A program made the position numbers and the translations under genes. From positions 12,778,579 to 12,842,578 of the forward strand of contig NC_021677.1 of the NCBI RefSeq assembly GCF_000247815.1: a stretch of 64,000 nucleotides of DNA. The letters run 5' to 3'. Each line of letters starts with the position of its first letter. The stretch's first letter is position 1. Origin of the DNA: Ficedula albicollis (taxonomy: Eukaryota > Chordata > Aves > Passeriformes > Muscicapidae). The notes below the pieces were generated by a model. It did no database searches. It was not told the origin of the DNA and was given only the letters and a program-made list of their open reading frames with translations. This document shows, in pieces, positions 23,568-38,400 of this stretch.

Positions 23568-26500
23568 AAATGAAATCAGTGTATGTGATTAGGCCAGAGT
23601 ATACATACACTCCTCACCAAAAAAAGAAGTGCAAGGCAAAGCACAAGGCTCTACAGTATCAACTGTGCTGAAACAAAATCCAAGAGAAGAAAGCTCATTA
23701 CTATTTGTGGCAAAATCAAACTGTCATGGGAGCAGCTAGTGTGATTGATATAAAGTTCAGAATCAAAATTGTCGTGGCAATTTCTCCAGCAGTTGCGCTG
23801 ACTTTGTTTCAAAATCTTCAATTACAGTGTGGCTTGATTAGGAAAATAAACTAGATAAGGAAACATGGCAGGTGATTGCTCCCTAACTGTGTAATCAAGA
23901 AATACCACAATCCATTATTTGATCATAATTCTATGGATCTACCACGAGGAAAATGTAAGCTCTGAGGCTTATTTAGCATCTAAAGTTCACCTTCCTGTTA
24001 GACAGCTAAATAGAGCTATTAAATATGCTACTTTAGTAAGAGGGACCCTTGGATGTATCCATACATTTGATCAATGATTTGCTGCAAATTGCATTACAGA
24101 TCAGTATTTCTTACTAAACACCCATATGGAAGGGTAATTTGCTGTGCAATTGCTTTTCATCACTTCTTTATCATGGACTGTTGCTTTCCTTGTCCAATCT
24201 CTGATACTTACACCACAGAAGACACAAGAGTTGCTCTTTCAAATTTCATAGTGCTTATGTTGCTTAGTAATATGGTTCTGTGTAGATGCATAAACTTACT
24301 CTGTGGGGAAACCCAGAAGATCTGTGTCACGTGCATTGCCATTCTAATTGCAATTCTCATTTAAAGATGAACTTTAACATGAGGCCTGAATTTTACAGGG
24401 ATCAGCTCAAAGAGATTAAAATTCCTGAAACTGTATCAAATTTAACATTTGCATTTAAATGCCTAAGACACCCATTTGTTCCACTGTATCTTGATAACAG
24501 CTCTCCCTTTGCAATCTTTTTCTCTCATGGAAATCTCTTTTTGTTCTTACTATTCACTTTACTGATACCAATTTTGCTGATGATCACGGATGTTTTTGCA
24601 GAATCAAAATATACAGAAAAACCACCTTACTATACAGAAATGGTGGTTGTTTCTGCCCTTCTCTTTCCAAATGCATATTTGGAATGGAGATGATAATCCT
24701 GGTAAATATTTAAAAAGTACTGACATGCAGTGTAAGGTGATCCACATATAAACCAACCCATTAGATCTGGCCCTAGAGTTTACACATTTCTTCAGCAGGG
24801 AAGCCCACCAATGGGGTGGTTTTAATAGGCATTGAAAGCTACACTTTATTATTCACTGAGTAGAACTGACATTGGACTTGATTCAGTAAGGAGCACTAAC
24901 TGCATAAACAGATGTCAACTGCTATTTGGTCTGGTGGCCATGGACTGGAGAAATAAATGGAAAATCTAACAAGGAGCACAGAAGTAAAGCTGGGAATCTT
25001 CTTCACATGGCAGGAGGATGAGCTTGCTGGCGAAGTATCCAGCTTGGTATCTTTCAATGTACATCTGGAAAAAAGAAAATTTGGGGTCTATTTCTCCCAT
25101 ACAGGAGAAATAGAGCATTATTCATTAATTCAGCACTGTCTAATTGTTTCTGAGAAACACATCATCTTTGTTTCATATTTCATAGTCAGTATTTACTGAT
25201 ATTCATCAAAGAATGCTTTGTGGGTTGCCACACTCTTTAGCTCCCTGGAGCAGAAATAAAACCCACTGAAGCCAATGGGAAAGTTTCTATTGAGTTCTGA
25301 CTAACCTCTAGGCCTACCTACATTGGGCAGCAGGGCCAGAACCTGTTATGTTGGCAGCAAAAATGTGCAATTCATTTACTTCTACTGGCGAATGTGTCTA
25401 CATATGTTTTTCTCCATCATAATCTCATATTAGTGTGCAAACCTCTGCCTGACTACAGCAGCAAGGGCTGTGCCCCATTCTAAATTAATATATGTTGAAT
25501 GACAAAGTCTTCCCCAAGCTGCTTAATCCTAGGCTTGTTCCTGAATGCTGATCCTTTCTTTTTCTTCTCTGATGGCAGAAAGATATCACATACTAGGCAG
25601 AATGATTCCCTGTGGAGCATTTTGTCCTGTGTGGTGGAAACTTGATGCAGAACCAAGTAAATGCTAAGTGTCAGAAGCAGGGAAGAGAGTTTGGACATTA
25701 GCTGCTGGAGGAGACAGGCACACAGAGTAGAGTTTGGGGTATATTTTCATATTCTGCCATATTCATATTCTATTCTGAACCAGTGTAGCTCTTTCTGGGA
25801 GCAGCAGCCCTGCTCTCACCTCTCTCCATCTGCCCCAGCCCTTTCTCTTGTATTGCACTGAGCTGCACAGTCTCCTGACTGCCCAGCAATTCAGCCCAAA
25901 TGAGGGATCTAATTGCAAGAGATGGGAGGAGGGCAGGGGGAAATGAAAAAACAATAAAAATCACCAAGCTGGCAGCTGTATGACCTATGTTGCAGCCAAT
26001 GTTATTCGACCTCATGCAAAAGAAGTGGAAGCTTGTTGGCTGGGAGCAGCCAGGAGTGTGGGTTCCTTTCAGGAGCCACTCACAGTTACACAGAAGAGAA
26101 GGAAACTGAGCCAGCAGACTTTCACTTATGGGAGCAACAGCCCTAATGAAAAAGCATTACAGAACCAGGTAGTTTAAGGAGAGCTTTAAAATCACTCATG
26201 GCCCCAAGTGTCATACAAGGGGAGCATAGTCACTGAGAATTGCAGTCTTTTATTTCACTCTTGCTCACTCCCTGAGTCTGGAAGATCATGTCGCTTAAAT
26301 GTCCATTGAATTCAGCAGAAGCTAATGACGGGCATATTATTGGGACCTAAAAGCATTAAAGCTTACTCTTACTGAGAAATACTCTACTTGTGACCAAATA
26401 TACTTATCATTTTTGGGAATTATGTAAATAAAATCCAAACCACCTGTTAGACAGTTTTATATTGGGGTAATAGAGTCTCAATTTAAAGTCGTATTTTAGA

Positions 26501-27520
26501 ATTTATGCAATTTAATAAAACAATAACTTTCAATTTTTCTGCTTTTGTCATTACAAAGCTTAAAGCCAGTTCCATGTGTGGCACCTACTTGCATTTCACT
26601 CATGGGTTTATTACAATGGGCATCACTTTAAATTAAAACCTTCACATTTTCAAAGGAAAATAAATAGTTAATGGTTTCAGAATTATTATTCTTTTCTACA
26701 CAATCCCATAAAAATTTCCCAATGAAAAAGCTAATAAACCGATGGCGAGACACTTACATATGCAAATACGTTTCCATGAAAGAGTTAAAGTGCTTTATAA
26801 TATAAATTTGCTTTCAGTGCCAATATAATTAGATTGTAACAAGCAAACCCCTGCAACATAACACAGTGAAAATTTGAAAATTTGATTCTCCCTGGCAAAC
26901 AACCAAGTCCCTGCGTGTGCACAAACCTGACATTAATAAGCTACAAGAGATTACATGATTTAGAAAAGAAGCACTTGGTGTTACAAAATCAAATAATAGA
27001 TCTCTAGGCTATAATTAGGAGAATTGGGATTCAACAATGAAGTCATAATAATGTAATTTAGCTGTAAGTAACAGAGCCATGGAGTCACATTAGGAGGTGT
27101 GATCACATCTTTCAGCAAAGCTCTGCTGTGTAGACTTATTGCTGTTCAGTTTAGTCTAGTACACAGCAACCTGTTGGCACAGAGCTCAGGCTGACAGCCT
27201 CTTGTTCTCTAGGTGCAGTATGGCAAAGTGCCACCCGTGCATTTTTAATTCAGTCCTGTGACTTTTAAGTCAAAACAATAAAATTATATATACTGAGTGT
27301 AGAGTTGCCTGTGAATATTTGTATAAATTACTGCACAGCGTGGGTTTAGGGGCCAGTTAAGAACAGATATATTAGAACAAAAAAAAAAAGAAAAAAGCAA
27401 AATAAACTGCTGAAGCACGGTGTTAGATTTCTAGTGAAGACGTATTGTTCAGCTACTTTATTCACCTATTACTGTGGTTAGGAAATTACTCCTTATCTGC
27501 AACTTATTGCAGCTGCAGTC
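23568..27520. other. Unique AT-rich non-coding DNA
   Basis: No gene is recognised. The 26600-27100 part contains an octamer-like atgcaaat (about 26760) and reads like possible conserved non-coding sequence, but conservation cannot be judged from one sequence. The 135-codon frame at 24286-24693 has hydrophobic stretches without any known motif. Confidence 0.45.
25087..25114. other. Perfect 11-bp inverted repeat (hairpin)
   Basis: The arms TCTATTTCTCC and GGAGAAATAGA are perfectly complementary around the 6-base loop CATACA. It is a potential DNA cruciform or RNA hairpin. No T-tract or gene context gives it a function. Confidence 0.75.
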
Positions 27521-27895
27521 CCAGGTCTCCTTTGCTCTCTCCTTTACAGCAGTGTGGAGGGATTGCCTGCCCAGCCCTCGGGGCGGGTGTCACTCAGCCC
27601 ATGGGAGTGGGTGACAAGTGGCAGAGCAGGATGCACCTCTCTGAGCCCCCCAAACACAGCCCTGCAGCCTGCCAGGCACCTGAGGCCACCGTGGCAGAGG
27701 TTCCAGCTGCAGGGACCTGCCAGGGAAACTCCAGGCAGGCAGAGTGCAGCTGCTCACACTGGTTGGTGGCAGGACATCGATCCCAGCTCCACGAGATTTG
27801 GGAGGGCTGCCCTTTGGCTCAGGCTGTTACAGAGGAATGCATCACTCACACCAGCAGCCCCTCTGTCCTGCACAGCCCTTTCTTTGGCCCATTAT
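27521..27895. other. Locally GC-rich patch, unassigned
   Basis: This is the most GC-rich unique segment in the window. It is preceded by a pyrimidine tract ending in ttacag (near 27550) that looks like a splice acceptor. Two plus-strand frames of about 150 and 135 codons overlap in different phases, which argues against a conserved coding exon. It could be a non-coding RNA exon, a degraded repeat or a regulatory element. Confidence 0.3.
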
Positions 27896-28011
27896 CTATT
27901 TAACATTACTTCAAACACTTTGACCACAACTGTTTCTTTGTCATCCATTTGCCACAACTAATAGAACAGACATAGCACATTAATTCGTTGATTTTCTCCT
28001 TTAGGAGTTGG

Positions 28012-28449
28012 TGTCCAGTTAGAAGTGAAATCCTCCCTGTTCAGTCATTTATTAGCTGATAATTTGCTTCTCTCCATGCACACCTCCTGGTGCTTGTGTT
28101 CTCCTCTTGGAGCTGTCTCATCCTACCTGTATGTTGGCTTCTGAGGTGTTTGAATCAACACTTTTGGCTTTGGGAGGAGGGACCTGGAGGGAATTGATTT
28201 GCTTCATTTTAATTGTGTGGCCCACCATAAAAGGGGCATCAACTTTGCATCCACATTGCCAGAAAATTCAAACATGTTTGGAATAAAACTTTAAGATTGG
28301 TTGACTGCTTCTTCTGGTGGTCTCACAAGCTAGGCCTAGTGGTCCAACACCATTCCTTTTTCGAGAAATTTCTTTTTCTTTTTGAGAATTTTCATTTTTT
28401 TTTTGAGAAATCCAAAAACTTTTGTTTCCACTCAGTCTTTGGTGTAACA
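28012..28449 (+). mobile_element. Possible degraded LTR-like segment
   Basis: A TATA-like ATAAAAGG (28227-28234) is followed 55 bp later by AATAAA (28282-28287), then by gattggttgactgcttcttc and tggtggtctca. This order resembles the U3-R-U5 arrangement of a gammaretrovirus-like LTR. Boundaries are uncertain and I find no target-site duplication or primer-binding site. It could also be unrelated unique DNA. Confidence 0.25.
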
Positions 28450-30150
28450 TGAGCAGCCACCTGTTGCTCCTGTTAGTTCAATTTTATTTTTATTTGCAAT
28501 TTCTTCCAATTACTGTTTATTTTATTAGTTCTTTATGGTTTTGCCATTTTTTGTTTTGATGACATTTTGATTTGTTTCAAACTGCCCTTTATTTTAATTT
28601 TCTTTCCCAAGCATGTTGATTTATGGCTGTTTCTTCTATTTCTTTTATGCTTTAAATGATCTGTTTGTTTTATTTCCTTTATTTGCATAGCACTTACTTT
28701 TCATGACCTTTTTGTTTCTGCAGCTGCTGCTGCTTCTAGATTGCTGTGTTTTTTCTCTTACTTATCCACCAGGAAACCAAATCCCAGTGAAGACCAGTAT
28801 TCAAACACAAAATCTTTTCTGATAGGTATTTATTTTATTATTCCACAATCTCCTCAATGGGTTGTGAATTCTCAAAGTGTAGAATGGTTTTCTTTTTTCA
28901 AAAAAAAGAAGCATAATATAGGAATTCTGGATGTTCCTATCTCAAGATCACATCTGAGCACCTACTTTTGGGCTGATCTAACATTTTGGCAGCTCTTCCA
29001 GGAGCAAAGACCTTTGCAATGGAGGCAGCATGGAGAACAATCCATCTTGTAATGGTCTGTCTACAACTTTTAGTAGAATCCTCATGACTAGTGTAACATA
29101 CTGTCTGGACAGTTAAAATGAGTATAATTGCAGTTAGTGAAAGGCCTCACAGGAAATATAATTTATGTTTAATCATGGCTGATGAGTGTGTGCTACCTGG
29201 CAGGTGCATTTGCATATTGCATTCACAAGGGATGTGTGTGTGTGTCTGTGAGTCTTTGACTGTCCCTGACTATTGATGTCTATTTCTTTTTACACACACC
29301 CATTCATGCATGTTCATATAAAAATCATACCTTGGTCATCTGCATTCTTTTAGTTACAGGTCTAGCTTACTTTTATTCTTCAGAAGCTGATGCTACTTCT
29401 GATATTTCCTGGCAAATTATTGATATCAGGATTATTCCTGAAATGGATTTTGTCATGTACAGTGGGAAGAAAATAACTAACTTACTTCTTTTAAAGCTGG
29501 TGTTACTGTTCTTTTAACAAAGAAATTCTCGACATTGAATTTAATTTCATTCCTCATTTTTGTGGTGCTGTGTCACAAATTGACATTTTGCCAGGCAAAC
29601 AGGATTATGTACCAAATCACCATCTTTTATTTGCATGCTGGGTGGTTTGCAGTGACCTGTTGAATGATGCCTGCATTCAAAACTTCTTGGAATCTCTCCC
29701 TGCCCCCTTAAAAACTTTCTTACTGCAGCTTCCAATATTGGCGTTTGCACTATTGTACGTCTTCATGTGTCTAATATAAAATGTATATATTTATCCATCC
29801 ACACACACCTATAATGAGCCAAAAGCAGAACAGCCTCTGCCTCAGCTTGTTTGCACATTATGCACATTCTAGGGAATGAAATCTGAATGCTGTTCAAAGA
29901 GAAAGCGTGTGACTTAGCCCAAGGGCAGAAGAAAGTCGTGTGCAACAGGTTGCATGATTTTACATAACTTTTGGTGAAAAAAAGAAGCACCTCATGTCAA
30001 TGCAGGAAGTATTTTAGGATATTTATGGAATAAACTGAATGTTTTTCCTCACTGCTTCGTGCATGTAGTTCAGTGTACTGCAGTACAGTGGATTGTTGTT
30101 TTCACCATAATTAATGCAGTCTTTTTCTCACCTTCCCTAATATAATCCAT
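28450..30150. other. Unique AT-rich non-coding DNA
   Basis: No gene or repeat family is recognised. A small TG-rich patch lies at about 29230-29250. Confidence 0.5.
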
Positions 30151-30232
30151 CACAAACACACATACACAAAAAACCCTAAAACAACAACAAAAAACAATAC
30201 AAACAAAAACAAATCCCCCAACAAACCAACCA
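30151..30232. repeat. A/C-rich low-complexity tract
   Basis: Degenerate (CA)n and (CAAA)n with almost no G or T, about 240 bp before the first long poly-G run. Confidence 0.8.
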
Positions 30233-30470
30233 AAAGAGAGACACCCTTTTATTCTTTTATTTTTGGTAGTTTTCTTATCTCTACTGCTCTCTTCACTTCC
30301 AGGGTTGGCATGGGGAAGCTTTGAGCTAACAAGTCCTTGCCATTGGACTCGTGAGGATCCTAAGAGAGCAAAGGGCTTGGTTTGGGCACTCTGGGGAGTA
30401 GGAACAGGCTGTGTCTTGCCTTCATGTCTCTGTAAAACTGCTAACCCAAAATCTGTTAAGGAAAAAAAAA

Positions 30471-31740
<1,270 letters not shown>

Positions 31741-32162
31741 CTGATCCTAGTATCCTCATCCCTGTCTCCCAAAAAAGAGCTGAAAGACTTCAGGTAGCAC
31801 CAGTGTGGATCAGGCCTAATTACCTAATGCATGAGCTTGTGCTCATTTATGCCTCTGTCAGGCTGGGTACTTAGAAAAGATAAAACACACCTACTGCAAC
31901 ACAATTCTGCACTCCAGTCTGGGATTCCTACACCAAGAACACATCCCAAACCTGATCCTAGTATCCTCATCCGTGTCTCCCAAAAAAGAGCTGAAACACT
32001 TTAGGTAGCACCAGTGTGGATCAGGCCTAATTGCCTAATGCATGAGCTTGTGCTCATTTATGCCTCTGTCAGGCTGGGTACTTAGAAAAGATAAAACACA
32101 CCTACTGCAACACAATTCTGCACTCCAGTCTGGGATTCCTACACCAAGAACACATCCCAAAC
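31741..32162. repeat. Tandem duplication, period 211 bp
   Basis: Copies are at 31741-31951 and 31952-32162, each from ctgatcctagtatcctcatc to acatcccaaac. Four substitutions are visible, all in the first 85 or so bases; the last 126 or so bases appear identical. There is no spacer and no homopolymer at the joint. Confidence 0.95.
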
Positions 32163-32236
32163 ATGAAAAAACTCTTAATGCAAATCTCAGATTGTGCTCA
32201 CTGCAGCTTTGCATTTGGGTTATTTTTTTCCAGCAC

Positions 32237-32921
32237 ACTGAGGGCTTCAGAATAGCAGTAAAGCTGCTGTATAGCTAACTGAGCTCCCATACCATTAGGA
32301 AAAATAATTTTACATATAAATTATTTAAATTTAATCTGTGATTAGTTCTCTGTATGAGCAGTGATATCACTATAGAGCAAGTATTTTCCTTTTCAGAGAA
32401 TTGCAGCATGATAAATAAATGAATAAAGACTTTTAGAAATGTGTTCCAGGACATATGTGGAGAAGCATTCTTATCAGAAATCTTGGAAATCACAATATTC
32501 CCTCTGGTTCCCCTAGTCTGCATTAAAAATAACTAAAGACTGTAGTCATCTTTTTTTTTTTTTTTTTTTTAAATATGAACTGAGGGCTTCAGAATAGCAG
32601 TAAAGCTGCTGTATAGCTAACTGAGCTCCCATACCATTAGGAAAAATAATTTTACGTATAAATTATTTAAATTTAATCTGTGATTAGTTCTCTGTATGAG
32701 CAGTGATATCACTATAGAGCAAGTATTTTCCTTTTCAGAGAATTGCAGCATGATAAATAAATGAATAAAGACTTTTAGAAATGTGTTCCAGGACATATGT
32801 GGAGAAGCATTCTTATCAGAAATCTTGGAAATCACAATATTCCCTCTGGTTCCCCTAGTCTGCATTAAAAATAACTAAAGACTGTAGTCATCTTTTTTTT
32901 TTTTTTTTTTCTAAATATGAA
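32237..32921. repeat. Tandem duplication, period 342 bp, with poly-T ends
   Basis: Copies start actgagggcttcag at 32237 and 32579. Each ends with poly-T (20 T, then 18 T plus C) and (t)aaatatgaa. One substitution is visible (tttacatat versus tttacgtat, a CpG-type change). Identical minus-strand 82-codon frames in the two copies are by-products. Confidence 0.95.
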
Positions 32922-35253
32922 ATGCATTTTTGTGCAACAATGTCTCAGATAAGACCCAAACTCAACAGGGCTTACAAATATTAGACATTAGCTCTTTGCA
33001 TAGCCTTGCTTCAGCTAACAGGCCCTATTGGTAACTATAGATGCACTGAAACCCTGTTTTTAGATTAAAATTCATGAAAGATGTCTCACATTTTCAATGA
33101 AATGTCTATTGTTGGCTCTCTAGTAGTGGTGAGGGAGGAGGAAAGAGAGAAAAAATTAAGAAATGTGGTAAGTAGTACTACTCCATTTGCCTCAGAATAG
33201 CAAAGGGATTTTGTGTTCTTCTGCAATCAGTTATAATACTGCAATCAGTAGTGCCTGTCCTGGCTCTTGATTCTTGAACACAACTCACCCTGATAAAAAT
33301 GAGAGAATATTTGATGATTTTGGTGGTTGCTGCCCAGGTTTTTTTTGCATTCATGAGTCAAAATAGCAATTAGGGTGAAGATCCTTGTTTAAGACATCCA
33401 CAACAGAATAAAAGGATAAAAAAGCTAACATAACCAATCTGCTTTATGAATGGTCAGGAAGAGGCTCACTCTTAAAGGCCTAGCTCTGCTAGTCTCATTC
33501 ATGTTTACAAATCCACTTTGCAGCTCATTTTCATTAATATCAGAAAACAGCCACACAGGAAATAGTTAAAATTAAAGCCCCAAATCTCTAAATTTCTTCT
33601 AGGTTTTTATTAATAACCTCAGAAGTCTGCTCAAGTGGTTGTTTTTTTTTATTTTTTGTGTTTGCAAACAATAACAAACAGGTAAAAAAATGGGGTTTGC
33701 ATTTGCTCATTCATATGCATATTCTTGTTTTTCAAGCAGGGTGTGATCCCATTAACTTATTTAGTTGATAACCTCATATGACCCAACAAGTCCTCACAGA
33801 ATGAAACCCTGGCTATTTTTTTTTTTTTAATTCCTTTTCTATGCCAGTAACTTCCTGATTCCTTCTCCAGTCTGGCTGCCTTGTTAAAAAAAAACAGACT
33901 GTGTCAACTGTAAGCCTATTGCTTTCTCATCTGCTTGACAAAGTATTGGAAGAGGATTGTTGGTTGCTTTTTCTTCTGAGAGGGAGGGCTTGGCATCAGA
34001 CTGAGGTGATAAGGAATTATGTTTCAGGGTTTTTTGTTTCTGCTTTTCTAATAAGGGCTTAGCAACAGTAATTTGGGAAAAAATTGAAATATAAAAAAAT
34101 ACATATGTTGAAATATAAAAACAAATTACAAGCATAAGTTATTAGGAAGAAGAATACTATTTCTGTGCAATTCAAAGCCATCCTGTCAGGTGTGTTTGCT
34201 ACAGGCAATGCATTTCTATCAGCAGAACCATTCCATAGTGGAAGCACTCACAGTATAGCAGGCCTGTGAAATATATGTGAAAGGTTTGGAGAAATTCTCT
34301 TCTATGCAAACAAACCTCATTGCCTCTGTAAACTTGCCTACAAGTAGTAGACTGGTATCCTTTAAGTGATTTTTTATTTTCTAGGAGAGAAATCCAAGGT
34401 TTGCTGGGGGTTTTTTGAACTGAAAATTAACATTTCAAAGGGATGGAATGCTCACCCTTAGATGGAAAAATTACAGAGAAAGGTAAAGATATAATTTTAA
34501 GTATATTAAGTTTTACTTATAGCAGCTGTCAGGCACCTAAGAGCATTTCTTGATTCCCCGTAGCCTAAGTGAATTTTTTGACCACTGGCCTGCTACTACA
34601 CAGAAAAGATGTGAACTTTTTCAGGCAAATCTCTCCATGACCGTGCTTCAAATCTGAAGCCAATAGGGAAGAGCCCTAGGAAGAACATTATATGGCATCT
34701 AGAAGTTACTGTGCCCTCTGTCAGGAGAGCGAAAGGGTCCATTCAAAGGTCACGAATGTGTTTGTGTCTGTTGAGACAGCTATAGCAGTTTGTCACCATC
34801 CCATTTTGTTCACAGGCATCAGAACAGATGCACAAGTCTTTATTTGGTTGGTGCATTGGAGAGAGGAACCAAATTCTTCCCTGATAGCACACCAGTTAAT
34901 TACAGCTGCATCACTGTGCCACATCAGCAGTGACACAAGGTAATTTCACCTGAGATTATTAGTTTGCAGGTGAAGAGCTGTCCAGGTCTGTGCTAAGTGA
35001 TAAGCTAGCAAAAGACCTGGAACAAGAAACATTTTCATGGCTTCAAATTAAGGCCAAATTTATTTGAAAAAATACTTCAGAAACATTGAACAACTGGTAA
35101 CTGCATCAGTTATTATCATCTCAGTAATACTTATTAAGGCAGAACTCAAAATTAGTATAACTATGTACATTTAAAATTAATAATCAGCTGAAATATTCAT
35201 AATAAAGTCTGGCCCTCAGATCTAGAGGCCATCTTGCTATTTTTTTTTTTTTT
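32922..35253. other. Unique AT-rich non-coding DNA
   Basis: No gene or repeat family is recognised. A T13 run at 35241-35253 abuts the CR1 fragment. Confidence 0.5.
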
Positions 35254-35425
35254 AACCATAGAATCATGGAATTTTTTAATCATATAACCATAGAATATGC
35301 TCAGGTCGATGGGACTCATCAGGACCATGGGGTCCAGCTCCTGGCTCTGCACAGGACACCCCAAGAGTCACACCACGTGCCCAAGAGCTTTGTCTAAACT
35401 CTTCCAGAACTCAGACAGGCTGGTG
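35254..35425 (-). mobile_element. CR1 LINE 3' fragment
   Basis: The plus strand begins with two degenerate copies of the CR1 terminal octamer (catagaat, in ccatagaatcatgg and ccatagaatatg). These are followed by gggactcatcaggacc, ggggtccagctcctggct, ctgcacaggacaccccaag and aactcttccagaactcagac, the reverse complement of the CR1 3' region. It is 5'-truncated near 35425, with the element's 3' end at the left. Confidence 0.9.
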
Positions 35426-38400
35426 TTGTAACCACGGAGGTGAACATTCAAGAATCTGATTTTCTTTTAATATGTGTTTCTCAGAAGAGGATTTCATGGG
35501 AGGTGCAGGGGTGGGGAGGGAAGGATCAAACAAGTTGTCAGTATTCACCAAACTAAAATTTCCAAGTCTGAAAAGTGAGCATGAATGAACAGCTGTGATG
35601 TGTGCAAGACAGCCTGGTAGTAATGAACAGCATTGCCAACCACACTGACAGCATTACACTGATTTCCTGTGCTCAGTGTAGCTGTTGAGAAGCTAATACA
35701 TTAATGGTGGACTACTAATATGAATTAAAAACTAAAGACACACAGCTTTCAGCCTGCCTTTCCTTCTGTCACTTATTTTGTACTGCCTGAATGAGCTATT
35801 ACCTTCTTGTTTCCCCGAGATGCTGGTTCACAAGGGTAGAGTGAGCAGACTCAATTTCACTGAAAGTAATGGAGTGAGATTATCCAGAATTATTTCCAGT
35901 GGGCTGAGTTTGTTGCATTCCTTCTGTTGTGAGAATATGAGTAAACAACTGAACACCTTTACTGAAAGCTGAGAATCTTCACAGTCATCACCTCTTCCTA
36001 TTTCCTTGGATTAGTCCAGCATTTTGGGTTTAGCCATGCTCAATTAACTCATCCAGGAATTGGTCCAGTCAGAAACAGTTGATTTAAGTGAGATAAACTG
36101 GGCATCTGTTTGGAAAAAAATGATTATCCAAAATATGCTTTCATCATGAGAAAATGAACTGTGCTATCTCCATATTTAAAAACATATGCTTCTAAATAGA
36201 TTCCCTTCCTTTGAAAGCTTAAGAAACAGAAAATAGCAACATTGAATCTGAAAATGAAACAAGCAGGTACGAAGTAAAAATCTAGTAACCAGTGTGTTAA
36301 CATTTTAATGTACTGGAACTGGACCTTCATCAAACCACTATATAAACTGCATTGAGTTAAAGCCATTAAACCCAGCAATAAAACCAACCACTGCAGAAAT
36401 GATTGAAATATGTAGGGTGCTTGCATGTGTTTGTACTGGTGGCAATAAAAATGCTGCCATATTTAGTCTCTGATTTGCTTTAGGATAGAAATAAAATCAG
36501 CTGACAACACTTGCCTGTTTTGTTTCAATTGCTAAAGATTTTTCTCTTAAAAAAAAAAAAGAGCTAAAATTAGAGACATGGTTAATAATTAAGAGGGAAC
36601 ATCCATGGAATTGGAGGATACACGGCAATAAATATCTTTGGCAGGTGATTAAACACTGAATTGGAACTGAAGCTGTTGATAACCTCAGAATCTCTTTATT
36701 GCAAGTGAACACTAGTGCTTCAGTGCTATTGCTGTGATACTGGAATATGAATCAAGATGATAATAGCAAAAAAATAAATAATAATTTATTGCTGATGGGC
36801 TTTTTTCCCTAATCTCCACTGCATTTGAGAATATTTTTATATTACTTTTTGGGTTGATGAGCCATTAGCTAATTAATCTGCAGTTAACAGCAGAACTAAA
36901 ATTTTGTATTTTCAAATGGGCCTCAGTCCAGCCACCAAGCACAGGCAGATATAGGTATTGAATAGATTTTAAGTTTCTACATGGAACACCTCAGTTACTG
37001 ATCTCCCTAAAGCTCATCTCTGAACACCAAAAATCTCCAGAGCTGGCTACATTCTCCAAACAAGGCCAGTGATTGGAAGCCATGTTGCAAATTTAACTAT
37101 TTGTAGCATTAAAAAAAAAAACCCAACCTGTTGACAGATGTAAAGAAGGGTTTTATTTTTTGGGATGGTTGAATAATCTTATCATAAAATATATCTTCAT
37201 GTAATCACATTTTAATATACCGGTTGGAAATGGTTAGGCCTCAACTGAATCTCTCATGTTATCCAAAGTTCCCATTTGCAGGTAATAAAGGAAAATTTGC
37301 CAATAATCTGTGGTAAAATATGAACGGTACTGCTAATTCAAGTAGCACAGATGCAGCATGTGCCAATTTAGAAAATGTGTAAAGCCAAAAGGCTACCAGA
37401 ATCAATCCAATTTGTGCTGGAGTCACGGAAATGTTGGCTTCAGATGTAGCACAGTTATGTACAGTTTACAAAAGAAAATAAGAGCTAACCAATCCATCAG
37501 GAGCAGGCATGCAAAATGGTCCTCAAAGCTCCTCATGGAATCCAGATTCAGGAGAGCTAAGAAATAAAAAAAAATTAAAAGGAAGAAAAAGGATGTAATA
37601 ATAGATGTAGAGTAAACCAAATAAAGTAATTTCAAAATGACTAGAGAGCAACAGTAAATGAAAAATGCCTTTGGGTACACCATCTGTTTATCCATTCCAT
37701 ATTATACCTTTTCATCACAATTACCTAAAGTGGTATATTTGTGTTTCTGTAATGTATGGAATTCATTACATAGTTTTGCAATGAAATTATCACACTGTGG
37801 CTGGGACATCTGCACCCTGTCATATATCATTCTATTCATTTCTAGTTAATTTAACCCTAATATCTGCCTACATGACAAGACAGATGTTCAGCTTTACTGT
37901 ATCTTCCATAGTTTTCTGCCTTGAAGAAACTTTAAGTCACTGAAAGAACTGACATCTTTCAAACAGACATCTCACGGGTTTGGGAAGTATGTGTGTGCAG
38001 ATGTGTGTGTTTGTATGTTTGTGTTTATATGCCATGTTCTTTTTTTTTGAGAAATGTGTTTTACAAAACAAAAATCTACTACAGCAACTTTTAAATACAA
38101 ACATTTTTCATTCCGTGCACACAAGTTTCTTTTGAAAAATGAGCTTTACTAATGTTTTGCTATATTTGTTTTATAATATTCATAAATACGGAGTATTTCT
38201 TTCAAATTGACTTTTCACTTGAATGAGACAGATTTTTTTTTTATTATTATTTTTTTTGTCATTGCTGATTATAAGTTTGGGCCAGTTTTCCTCTTTGTCT
38301 TTTGAGCCTTGGCCCTCAAAACATCAAAAGTCAATTAGGCTTTCTGGCCAGCAGTGCTGCACATCCTGTCAGCCACGGATGGCAGAAGAAACTGGCTTCC

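Noticed and set aside
24286..24693. 135-codon frame with hydrophobic segments as a membrane protein
   Set aside because: Hydrophobic runs follow from T-rich sequence; no motif, and it overlaps another frame in a different phase.
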